Assembly (NCBI GenBank): GCA_013076295.1
Contig: RQOL01000466.1
Location: forward strand, 5,623,080 to 5,687,079
Source: Sanderia malayensis
Taxonomy: Eukaryota > Cnidaria > Scyphozoa > Semaeostomeae > Pelagiidae
Reading direction: 5' to 3'
DNA: 64,000 bases
The notes under the pieces are model-generated. The model made no database searches. It saw only the letters and a list, made by a program, of their open reading frames with translations, and had not been told where the DNA came from. Below, one piece after another: positions 54,601-64,000 of this stretch. A program made the translations under genes and the position numbers. Each line of letters begins with the position of its first letter. Position 1 is the stretch's first letter.

Positions 54601-57600
54601 TTCTAGAATACAACACAGGTCGATTTGATTAATGCTTCAAATCATCTTAGTTTGCCTGGTCACTCAATTCATGGTGGACCATTTCTCCAAGGCTGTTCGT
54701 ATAAAATATCGGTAATAATCATCATAATATTGCATTTTTATTCATGTCATCATCTCCTTGATTAGCTTAGCTTCTGAAAGAGCTCCTAAGAATTCCCTTT
54801 CATGCAATTCTTCTGGCATTTTGCATATTTATTTTATTTCGTATGCATCGTCATTTTGATTTAATGTGTCGTATTTTCTCTAGTAAACTCCCGGGCGCTA
54901 AAAATATTTTGCATTGAGTAGATCATCATTAGAAGGGCGCTTATTTCAAAGTTTTGAAGTTTAAAATCCGAGTAATCCTTTCCATCGATTATGTTCTCTG
55001 GACTATAATTTGAGGGAGGGGACGGTTGAAGGGGGGTTGGGCGCTAATTAAAGCAAATACAGTAAAAAGCCGCATATAAAATGAAGAACCTCCAGAATGA
55101 TATTTCTTTTCATAACAATAGAGAAGGAACAATAGCCTACTGTGTTTTAACAGTAGCCTGGATGTCAACAACGCATCTTCTTATATACGGGTTTGGTTTT
55201 TACTGTACGTCAGTAAGTTGTTTGATATAATAGTGTTTTCAACTGGAATATAAACAAATAAATATGAATTAAATTGGATTCCCACTGATCGATGATACAT
55301 CGCATTTTCTTCAGTACAGTAAAAACCCGCATAAGAAAGCAAGTATAAGAAACTACAGGCGGACCTTTTTTAAGTAATGAATCAAAATATAGGAAACTGT
55401 CGAGCCTGGATTTTTCCAGTTTCTTATCGGTGCTTATTTTAGAAAAAAGCTTGTGAAACAAAATAAATGTTCTTGTTTATGGTTTCTATATTTGATACAG
55501 ATCCTTGAGTAAAGATATATCATAATATAATATATTGTTTATTATAAATAATCAACTTTTTCTTGGGCGGGTCCTACTATTTTAATCATCTTATACAAGA
55601 AACTCAGGAAATTGATCAGGCCGTGTTTCATTAACATGTTGCACAGGGCGTGTTACATTAACATCTGATTAGAGCATTTCATCTTTTGAAACGCTCTTCT
55701 AATAATTCTTTCAGGCCATGAATTTTAATGTTTCACCTCTTGCTGCAACCCTTTTAAGCATAACGATAGTTGTATTGTCACTGTGGGCTTGATAAATTAC
55801 TGTTTCATTGCTTGCAATATTGTCTCTGTCATTTCTCGTAGATTTGTAGTCTACCATATGCTTGCAATCGGCATCATAACACACGCGCAGTATTTAAAAT
55901 ACCAGGTGAACCTTTTCTCAAAATTAAGGTTTTTTATTTTTAGTTGCATTTATCATTCTATCTACCTATATACCCGTTAATGTCCATTTTCTGCAAAACA
56001 ATTCTGGATGGGTAATAGGACAGAGGAGAAAGCTAGCTAATACTTGAACAAAATATGGTAACTAATGATCGGTATTGAATTAGGGTAAATCAGGCACCCA
56101 TTATGCGAGAGAGCACACAGCCCCAATAAACCCCAATGAAGAACTGAATGCATTGCGTACTTTCCACTCTAGATTTCACATCTAAAAAAAAAACATACAA
56201 AATTAGTCAAGCAGTTTTTTAAAGAGCTCTTTTTACAAGTGCCATGAAAAATAATCCTTAAATGTATCCAAGCTCGCATTGTGGCACACTGCTACATTCA
56301 ACTAAATTTAACCTATGTTTTCCTTTTCAGACTGCGTTCAAGGATATTGTAAATGCAAATGTAAATGTTTTATTTATATAATTCAACTTTATCTAAATAA
56401 TTCAACACATCTTCTAATGCTTAACTAGTTTAGTAGTTTATACGTATATTTTGATATTCTCAGCATACGTTAAGCCAAGCCAAGTAAGACGAAATGATTC
56501 AGCGATAAACTTATCTCTGTCGAATGCTACATTAGTTGTGTCTTGGAATGACAGTACTTGGTTTGAAGCACTAAATGAATTGACATTCTTCGAAGTTGAT
56601 ATTGTTAAGCATCGAAGAGAAGCACCACTTCACTACAACAGAGACAAGTTGAGCTACAACAAAACTGTAAGCCTACTTACTTTTATTACGGCTGCTAATA
56701 TAGCTGTTTAGCAATGCTTCTTAACTATAATTTGAGAAGAACCTCCTCATTCTTTGCTTTTAGGTGTCAAACTATCAGTTTATGATTGAAGATGTCTTAG
56801 TTTACAAAAAGTTGAAAGTAAGTCATTCAATATTTGATCGCAACTTGGCTTGAGATTCAGTCAAGGAGTATAGCAATGAATATCTATATATTTTTCAGGT
56901 AACTATCATTGCACGAAATATGTTCTTCTGCCATATGGAACCAATGCTCGGCAGGATAGTTATTGTCGAGGGTATGAATACAATAAAAGCAGTTGATGGG
57001 AGAATACATATGCATTACCCATTTTCTGCCTTGCAAATAAACTCAATCATCAAATTAATTTATTTCAGATTTAATAAAGAATATTTTTCCATCAGAAATA
57101 GTTCCACTGACTTCAAAGACAATGAGTAAGTAAAATATAAAGGAATCTTTTCGTCCATGAAATTGAAAACTAATTTATGAAGATTCAACTTCATTTTATG
57201 GATGCAGATAATTATTCCTATACTCATCAAGGCAAGAAAAACTGGTTGCATATGGTATCAATTGGCCTGGCATTGTTTGTCGTGTTATTCGTTGGCATAG
57301 CAGTATTACTATTGAAATATCTACGTGAAAAGAACATAGCACGGGAAGTCAACCTCAGTGTAAGGTATACAACACAGCATCTAGAAACCAATCATTACAA
57401 CGCTGATGGCAACAGTCAGAATGGGTAAGCTGTAAGCATCATTCAATAATCAATCACAATTAGTAAAGTTTATGACTTCCACGTAAGACAATGTAGCATA
57501 CAGTAAAAGGTTCATTATTAAATAAGCATATGTTTATATTGCGTAGTTTACCAATCTGTGAAGGAAGCAAGTCTTCTGACATGGAACAGAATCCTCTTTA

Positions 57601-60171
57601 CGTGTCACATGATACAACACCTGATCATTTCGAGTTTCCTTACTCGAACTTACGATTTATAAAGGTATATATTTTCATTTCAAGGTTCATTTTGATTCCA
57701 TGAGAATTTTCATCCGAAATCTTAGAAATCCATGGTTATACTATTAGATTACAATTCACAGGTGTTGGGGAAAGGGGCCTTTGGTAAAGTGTGTCTAGCA
57801 TACGCGCATGGAATAATAGGAGAGAACGAAGACATTGCAGTTGCAGTTAAGCAACTAAAAGGTAGTTTTTGTTTTCAATAATTTCCACAACAGCACTTCA
57901 AATTTAACGTTATTAATATTGATGATAACAATTTTTATTTGATTGCCAGAAGGTGCATCAGATAACGAAGCAAGTGAATTTTTACAAGAGATAGAGTTCA
58001 TGAAAGGCATTGGTGTGCATGAAAATGTTTTGGGGATTCTTGGTTGCTGCACAAAACAGCAGCCATTGTGTCTTATTGTTGAATATTTGGCAAATGGCGA
58101 CTTGCAAACATATCTGAGGAAATTAAGAAAGCAAGTAAGTGCTACAACTTTTAATCTTTCAAATATGTTTTAGTTATATAGAGATTATCAAGGAAGAATA
58201 TTTATTTGATGAACTGTTGTGTATTTATATTTCTCTTAGTTTGAAAAAGAGCACCACAATGCATATCTTGATAGCTGTTTTTCTTCTAAAACAATCACAG
58301 TTCCTTCTTCGCCAAGATTGAGCTATGATTATGACTCAGCAAGACCATTACTACCAAGAGGTTCAATGGTAATTGTAAATGCTGCCTGAGCATTCATGAC
58401 TCATGAGCATATATCACTATGCAGCATTTACTCTGTTGTTGGGGATGAAGACACTTTTAGCTATTTTTCACTCAGCTCTGCTGGCCTATTAGTTAATACT
58501 TGCGAGCATGCAACTCAAGAAGTCATTTTACTGTAATTTTAGGATGCAACTTCTCATAGCAGCTACCCGCTACAAATTAATGAAACGAAAGGTTGGTTCG
58601 CTGTCATATCAAGTGATTATATTATCAATTAAGTTCGTGAAATTTCGTCAATGTTTTTGGATGGTTTGCTAGCAGCGTTTTGTTTATTTTCATAGAGAAA
58701 GAAGAAGAGGCGTGTCAAAGTAAAGCGCAGGCTCTAAATGCATACGACCTTCAATATTTTGCTCTTCAAATTGCCTCAGGAATGGTATAGATCCATTTGG
58801 AATACTATTTTACAGTACTTTTCACCTGCCCAAATGCCACAGTTTACGAACTGAACTATACCATAAAATTAGTAAGACAGCCATAAAATTCAAACCAGAG
58901 GTTATTCTTAGCAAAGTTTCCAACTCCAGTTGAAAATGGGATTTTTCAAAATAGCCTCGTCCTTATTTAGGAAAGCAATATTTAGCGGGAAAATTCGGTG
59001 GAAGTTTAGTTTTCCAAATCCCGGGATTTCGATTTCCAACTCCACAAAATTTTTTCAACAACCCTCATTCAACCTTTTCCTATACCCTGAGCAGAAATTC
59101 ATTTATATGATGTCATGCGAGAATCTGCAGATATAGTGATGTGATGATTTTATGTTATTTACTCTGCGACGGTTATCAAAAAAGAAATTTATCGAATGAA
59201 GTGTTTGTTTTGCTTCATAGGAATATCTATCATCAAAAGAAATAGTACATCGAGATTTGGCAGCCAGAAATATTCTAGTTGGTGACGATAAAAGGTTAAT
59301 AATATCTGATTTCGGTTTATCAAGACTTGGTGAAGTATACGTGAAGCATGGCCAAGGTAAAATTCCCCTCCGATGGATGTCAATTGAAGCCATTAAAGAC
59401 CAAGTTTACACCACTCAGAGTGATGTGTGAGAAGCATTATTTTACTATATTGAAACTTAGCTTATTCTCAACACTATCAAAATACAATTTTCCTTCGAAT
59501 GTTGTAGCCTGAAACAACTGGTAAACGTTTCGAAGGCAATTTATCATTCAAATGAAATGCACTTTGAACTCTCCATAACATATAACGTCACACGTATCAA
59601 CATGAATTTTTTATTTGCTATTTCAGCTGGGCGTTTGGCGTGATACTGTGGGAAATTTGCACATTGGGTATTTCGACATTAGATTTCGTTCATATTCATT
59701 TATAAAATATTACTGATTCATTCAAACATTCTCTAAGTACATAGATTGTACTTAAGGGTGGAATTACTATATGGAGTTATGTTCTTCTTCATAGGAGGCT
59801 ATCCGTATCCCACAGTTTCTGATAAAGATATTTTAAGATACCTTATCAGTGGAAAACGACTTGAAAAACCAGAAAATTGCACAGACCAAATGTAAGATTG
59901 TTCATTAAAACCAAAATATATATGGTTTTTTATTCATGGAAATTAATGACAGGAACAAACAATGCTACTGTAACGTACATTACAATCTACTTACAGATAT
60001 TCTTTGATGCTATCTTGTTGGAGCCACTACAGTGAGGATAGACCCAGCTTCACACAATTACATGAAGTACTTGGCTCAATGAATGAAGAACCCAATACCT
60101 ATGTCAACTTCAATCCAACTGATCACATCACTTTCCCTCCAACTGCAGAAAACATTGGTAGGTGCTGTTAG
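51606..60171 (+). CDS. receptor tyrosine kinase, fibronectin-III-like ectodomain
   Basis: Twenty-three exons can be read with matched phase: 51606-51725, 52565-52622, 52712-52855, 53007-53153, 53424-53570, 54328-54470, 54607-54711, 55842-55905, 56464-56666, 56764-56817, 56899-56971, 57069-57125, 57208-57424, 57547-57664, 57762-57861, 57950-58134, 58240-58368, 58543-58591, 58696-58784, 59221-59426, 59627-59667, 59795-59891, 59997-60171; about 906 residues. Signal peptide ([17 protein letters not shown]), a short Cys-rich start, FN3-like modules (for example [19 protein letters not shown]), a membrane span at about 453-474, and a kinase from about 551: [13 protein letters not shown] (K580), Glu597, HRDLAARN (D746), DFG (D764), [19 protein letters not shown]. 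All catalytic residues are intact, with a kinase insert rich in Ser/Tyr (exons 17-18). Subfamily unclear (FGFR/Tie/Ret-like features). The C-terminus may continue past GTAGGT at 60158. Confidence 0.85.
54867..55065. mobile_element. degraded AGCGCCC-family MITE in RTK intron 7
   Basis: Ends GTCGTATTTTCTCTAGTAAA (54867) and TTAAAGCAAATACAGTA (55065) are diverged copies of the TACCGTATTTCCTC ends, with GGGCGCTTATT inside. Confidence 0.6.
55061..55206. mobile_element. short MITE in RTK intron 7, TACAGTAAAAA ends
   Basis: TACAGTAAAAAGCCGCATAT at 55061 faces its imperfect complement ATATACGGGTTT...TTTTTACTGTA ending 55206. A third related end (CAGTAAAAACCCGCATAAGA) follows at 55316. No coding capacity. 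Confidence 0.5.
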
Positions 60172-60353
60172 TAATACGTCATCAGATTTGTTACAGGTCT
60201 TCAAAAACTACTGCTAAAACTCTTAAAACAATTGGTTTGAAACTGATCGGGAACTCTAATCAGTAGAAAAGACGTTTTGTGGGTGATGTTTTCATCAATT
60301 TTGAAAGTTAGATTTTAGAACTTATCAATGGCTCGTATAAACATAAATCATTT
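60172..60353. other. spacer downstream of RTK
   Basis: 3' UTR or intron of the kinase gene; AT-rich. Confidence 0.4.
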
Positions 60354-60794
60354 AGGCTGCGTTTACACGAGAAATTTGGAACGGTTCCATTCGGAACCAT
60401 TTGGAACCGTTCCAAATTTGGCTGCGTTTACACGGGATCGGTTCCATTTGGAACTATTCGAAATTATTGCGCAGAGCGGTGCTGTGGAGGCGTGCTTGAC
60501 AAGCTCAAAGGGCGCCATTTTGTGATTCTCTTTGTTCACGACCACATGACGCTCACATTTTATGCCTCACTTCCTATCCGTACTCTTTTGGAACCGTTCC
60601 ACCCGTTTACACGAGCATTTTAGAACGGTTCCGTAAAACGGTTCCAAATGGAACTTTTTTCTAACCGATCCCATTTGGGTACGGCTAGCAGTTCCATTTG
60701 GAACGGTTCCGACAGTTCCCGTGTAAACGGGAGGCCTAATCGTACTCATTTTGGTACGGTTCCAATTGGAACCGGTCCCGTGTAAACGCAGCCT
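60354..60794. mobile_element. 441-bp MITE, AGGCTGCGTTTACACG ends
   Basis: Inverted ends AGGCTGCGTTTACACG (60354) and CGTGTAAACGCAGCCT (60794). The interior is a mosaic of GGAACCGTTCC palindromes and further TTTACACG copies in both orientations (60422, 60604, 60720), including an internal repeat of the end (GGCTGCGTTTACACGGGATC at 60420). Confidence 0.85.
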
Positions 60795-61680
60795 TAGCTC
60801 GCGTGGCGTTCAGGAATATCAACTTTTGAAATATTTATCCTGGACAATGAGAAATGACATCAAAGGATCAGATGACCCTTCTTAAGAGGATTAGACTCCC
60901 TGTTATGACCTCTTTAAACTTTGTCTTGGTCATCATGTGGTGAAATTCACCTGGTGTTGTGTTGGCGTTCAAAAACATCTAGTCTTTGAAATATTCATGA
61001 TATACAGTTAGAGATTGTCTTAATATTGCAAGAACTAAGAAGACTGTTATTTCGCAAGATTAGACACATATTGAGTGATAGAGGGATCAATTTTTAAAGT
61101 TTTATTTTTGAAGCCGGTCAACAGAATCAAGTGGGACGGGTCATTAATTCTTGCCGGGGAGGGGGCGGAATACATCTGGGAGGGGGTACCAAAAATTTAC
61201 TTACTCAGAGGGAGGGGGGATGAAAAATAAAGCACATTCTAAGGCAGGGAATTTCGTACAACCATCTAGCAACCTGCCTAACCGAAGTTTTTAGAGTTTG
61301 AATCCACTAATTGAAGGTCACTGATTATTTTGAGCTCTGGGACCATTCTGGTAAATGACCGGAAGTGGCATTTCCGGGAGTGAAAAAAATGCACGGTCAG
61401 CAAAAATTAAAAATTCTATTTTTTCAAATCTGATTACATCATCGGAAAGAGCATTTGATACTGAGTAAAAAATACTAAGAGACTAACATTATCTGATTTA
61501 TAAATAAAAAGTTATGGCTCCTGAAACAAGCGAAGGACATTGACAGCCCTAAAACTGATTTCTTTCTTTTAGTCCGGTAGCTGAAAAGGGGGTAGTACCA
61601 CCAGATGAGGTAATTTATGAGACCAAGTGATTTTGGTCAATTTTGGGGCGCAGAATTCGAATTTCGATGTTCTTTTTATG
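60795..61680. other. intergenic; possible outer part of the palindromic element
   Basis: No gene. From about 61560 it contains GGGGG-rich 'AAATGCCCC' type motifs like those in the palindrome arms, so the left arm may start within this stretch; its partner lies beyond the window. Confidence 0.4.
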
Positions 61681-62162
61681 GGGGAGGGGCCGTTTCCGAG
61701 ATATGGGGGCAAATGCCCCCAAATTCAACAAAAGCGTGCTATAGTTAAAACTGTGACTATACCTCTTAAATGTTTGGTTTCTGATTGTAAGGCATTGATT
61801 ATGGCCTGATCAAGCTTATTGGAGGTTTTTTAGGTTTCAGGCCAGGGCATAGAAATTCTGGGGTAACCGTGCCCCCAAATGGGGGCAACAAGGTAATTTG
61901 ATCAAAACGTAATCAAAAACATCTCTTCCTATGAATTTGAGGGCGTAGAATCTGAATTTCGATGTTATTTTGACAAGAAAGGAGCCATTTTGGAGATATA
62001 GGGGTAAATGCCCCAGAACAGGGGGTAAAGTGTGCTATTCTTATTTATATTTTTGATGATGTCACACTATTGAACTCTATACCGGGCTTCATTTTGGCAA
62101 CTTATTGAATTGAACTATGATAGAACTCAGTAATTACCTGAGTTTTCATGCAAGAATATAAT

Positions 62163-62772
62163 TTAGTCATCATTGCTGTCACTATCACTGCTCTCTTCAT
62201 CCGAACTCAGCATATCGCTTAAGACTTCCTCTTCCATATCATCACCATTACGATCTTCTATCAGGAGCTCAGCTATCTCCTCTGGATACGCTTCCACTGT
62301 CCAATTTATTGTCATGTTTGGTAGCCAACCATGATTGCATGGATCATCCAACGCTAGAATAGGATTTGATGCATTTCGCCACATCCTTGCCACAAAACTT
62401 GCTCGCTTGCAATGCAACTCCAGGCTGGTCTGGCATGGTGGAAGGAGAGACAGATCGATGACCTTTCCATCCTTTTCCAATCTCTGCCAAAATATTTCTT
62501 TCCTTGCCTCGTTCACTGAATGCTGCTGCCTTCTTCCAAAAATTGCACACACAAAATGTTCCAATCCAGCAAGTTGGTGGAGAGTAATATGTTGACCGTT
62601 TCCTAAAGAAGCGACTAAGTCAATAAATACTGAATTCTCTTTGACGTGCTTCCAACAAAGTTGCTTCCCTTTGCGCAGAATGCTCGAAAAGTAGTCGTTG
62701 CCCGTGAAGGAATGCAGCCCAAGCAGTGCTCTCTTTTGTCTTTGTGACAGTGTGCATGCACTGACGTCTAAA
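62163..62772 (-). CDS. PIN/FEN-like repeat protein, C-terminal part, left arm
   Basis: Same protein as 62883-63518, mirror image. The continuous frame runs from the loop outward and ends TAA at 62163. Confidence 0.5.
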
Positions 62773-62882
62773 GCCTTGCGGTATTTTCCTGTTCAATTGT
62801 TGATCAGTATAAGTGCGTCGAACTCTCCTGCTACTAAAGTCACAGGTATATCGATATCGCCTGAGCTGGAACGGACCACGCA

Positions 62883-63518
62883 GACAGTACCCTCGCCGTT
62901 TTCTCTCTTTTAGACGTCAGTGCATGCACACTGTCACAAAGACAAAAGAGAGCACTGCTTGGGCTGCATTCCTTCACGGGCAACGACTACTTTTCGAGCA
63001 TTCTGCGCAAAGGGAAGCAACTTTGTTGGAAGCACGTCAAAGAGAATTCAGTATTTATTGACTTAGTCGCTTCTTTAGGAAACGGTCAACATATTACTCT
63101 CCACCAACTTGCTGGATTGGAACATTTTGTGTGTGCAATTTTTGGAAGAAGGCAGCAGCATTCAGTGAACGAGGCAAGGAAAGAAATATTTTGGCAGAGA
63201 TTGGAAAAGGATGGAAAGGTCATCGATCTGTCTCTCCTTCCACCATGCCAGACCAGCCTGGAGTTGCATTGCAAGCGAGCAAGTTTTGTGGCAAGGATGT
63301 GGCGAAATGCATCAAATCCTATTCTAGCGTTGGATGATCCATGCAATCATGGTTGGCTACCAAACATGACAATAAATTGGACAGTGGAAGCGTATCCAGA
63401 GGAGATAGCTGAGCTCCTGATAGAAGATCGTAATGGTGATGATATGGAAGAGGAAGTCTTAAGCGATATGCTGAGTTCGGATGAAGAGAGCAGTGATAGT
63501 GACAGCAATGATGACTAA
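62883..63518 (+). CDS. PIN/FEN-like repeat protein, C-terminal part, right arm
   Basis: Open from inside the loop to TAA at 63518 in one frame, at least 205 residues. It starts within ALLGLHSFTGNDYFSSILRK, matching the GLHxFTGxD...GKxK motif that I associate with FEN/PIN-like (flap-nuclease-type) repeat proteins of invertebrates. Then FIDLVASLGNGQHI, LAGLEHFVCAIFG, NEARKEIF, LLPPCQTSLELHCKRASFVA and an acidic tail (DSDSNDD). The upstream catalytic region is not present, so it is an N-terminally truncated copy or a last exon; an acceptor in the loop is possible. No start codon chosen. Nuclease activity is not implied. Confidence 0.5.
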   Translation, partial: DSTLAVFSLLDVSACTLSQRQKRALLGLHSFTGNDYFSSILRKGKQLCWKHVKENSVFIDLVASLGNGQHITLHQLAGLEHFVCAIFGRRQQHSVNEARKEIFWQRLEKDGKVIDLSLLPPCQTSLELHCKRASFVARMWRNASNPILALDDPCNHGWLPNMTINWTVEAYPEEIAELLIEDRNGDDMEEEVLSDMLSSDEESSDSDSNDD

Positions 63519-64000
63519 ATTATATTCTTGCATGAAAACTCAGGTAATTACTGAGTTCTATCATAGTTCAATTCAATAAGTTGCCAAAATGAAGCCCGGT
63601 ATAGAGTTCAATAGTGTGACATCATCAAAAATATAAATAAGAATAGCACACTTTACCCCCTGTTCTGGGGGCATTTACCCCTATATCTCCAAAATGGCTC
63701 CTTTCTTGTCAAAATAACATCGAAATTCAGATTCTACGCCCTCAAATTCATAGGAAGAGATGTTTTTGATTACGTTTTGATCAAATTACCTTGTTGCCCC
63801 CATTTGGGGGCACGGTTACCCCAGAATTTCTATGCCCTGGCCTGAAACCTAAAAAACCTCCAATAAGCTTGATCAGGCCATAATCAATGCCTTACAATCA
63901 GAAACCAAACATTTAAGAGGTATAGTCACAGTTTTAACTATAGCACGCTTTTGTTGAATTTGGGGGCATTTGCCCCCATATCTCGGAAACGGCCCCTCCC

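Larger units (their letters stand above)
61681..64000. mobile_element. second large palindromic element (arms at least 1.09 kb), cut by window end
   Basis: The left arm (from 61681 or earlier, to 62772) and right arm (62909 to 64000 and beyond) are near-perfect inverted copies around a 136-bp loop (62773-62908). Each arm encodes the same outward-directed protein. The true ends are not in the window. Confidence 0.85.

Noticed and set aside
55700..55795. Possible RTK exon after TTCTTTCAG at about 55712 ([14 protein letters not shown]...)
   Set aside because: No suitable donor before a stop and no FN3-like pattern; exon 55842-55905 fits both flanking phases.
56331..56360. Possible 10-codon RTK exon between TTTTCAG and GTAAAT
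   Set aside because: It would leave phase 0, whereas exon 56464-56666 needs phase 1, which the exon at 55842-55905 provides.
1..64000. tRNA or rRNA genes
   Set aside because: No tRNA B-box/cloverleaf or rRNA segment that I could support on either strand.

Overview
This is nuclear DNA from an invertebrate animal. The evidence is AT-rich sequence, short GT-AG introns, a split mitochondrial HIBADH gene, a receptor tyrosine kinase with about 23 exons, and a dense layer of metazoan transposable elements (hAT, Ty3/gypsy, BEL/Pao, LINE, tyrosine recombinase, HECT- and integrase-core-type fragments, MITEs). Several repeats (the AGCGCCC-rich MITE family, G2E3-like HECT fragments, PIN-like repeat proteins) resemble ones I associate with cnidarian, sponge, tunicate and similar genomes. 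I cannot name the phylum from the sequence alone. I see no bacterial operons, rRNA, tRNA or CRISPR arrays. Exon coordinates were read by eye from GT/AG sites and codon phase, so allow about 1 base of error. || 0-15.9 kb is a transposon graveyard. It holds HECT, integrase-core and hAT fragments; a 574-bp hAT derivative with a perfect 8-bp target duplication (3279-3852); a LINE tail; a tyrosine-recombinase piece; a broken Ty3 gag-pro; an HMGXB3/SWIM-like fragment; a second Ty3 element interrupted by a LINE and by a BEL/Pao element; a zinc finger remnant; and a Ulp1-like protease fragment. || 15.8-24.85 kb is a three-layer nest. A hAT-like gene is split by a TTAA-flanked DNA element (15930-24300), which is itself split by a complete Ty3/gypsy retrotransposon (16144-23480). 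The retrotransposon has identical 256-bp LTRs, a gag ORF, a classical -1 frameshift signal, and a pol ORF that carries an unusual MYND zinc finger. || 24.85-43.6 kb contains a 3.4-kb near-perfect palindrome (27311-30695). It also contains a 5.5-kb hAT-type element (31993-37538) with 8-bp target duplications, terminal and subterminal repeats, and a five-exon gene for a divergent, poorly known transposase; a decayed relative lies at 7.2-8.25 kb. Further along are a MULE-like remnant, a hAT transposase interrupted by a LINE, MITEs and a second HECT remnant. || 46.5-60.2 kb is the host-gene block: a COX14-like mitochondrial microprotein (+), HIBADH of valine catabolism (-), and an extracellular-domain receptor tyrosine kinase (+). 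MITEs sit inside introns of the last two. || 60.35-64 kb has another MITE and the start of a second large palindrome. Its arms encode a PIN/FEN-like repeat protein, apparently the same protein class and the same outward orientation as in the first palindrome.
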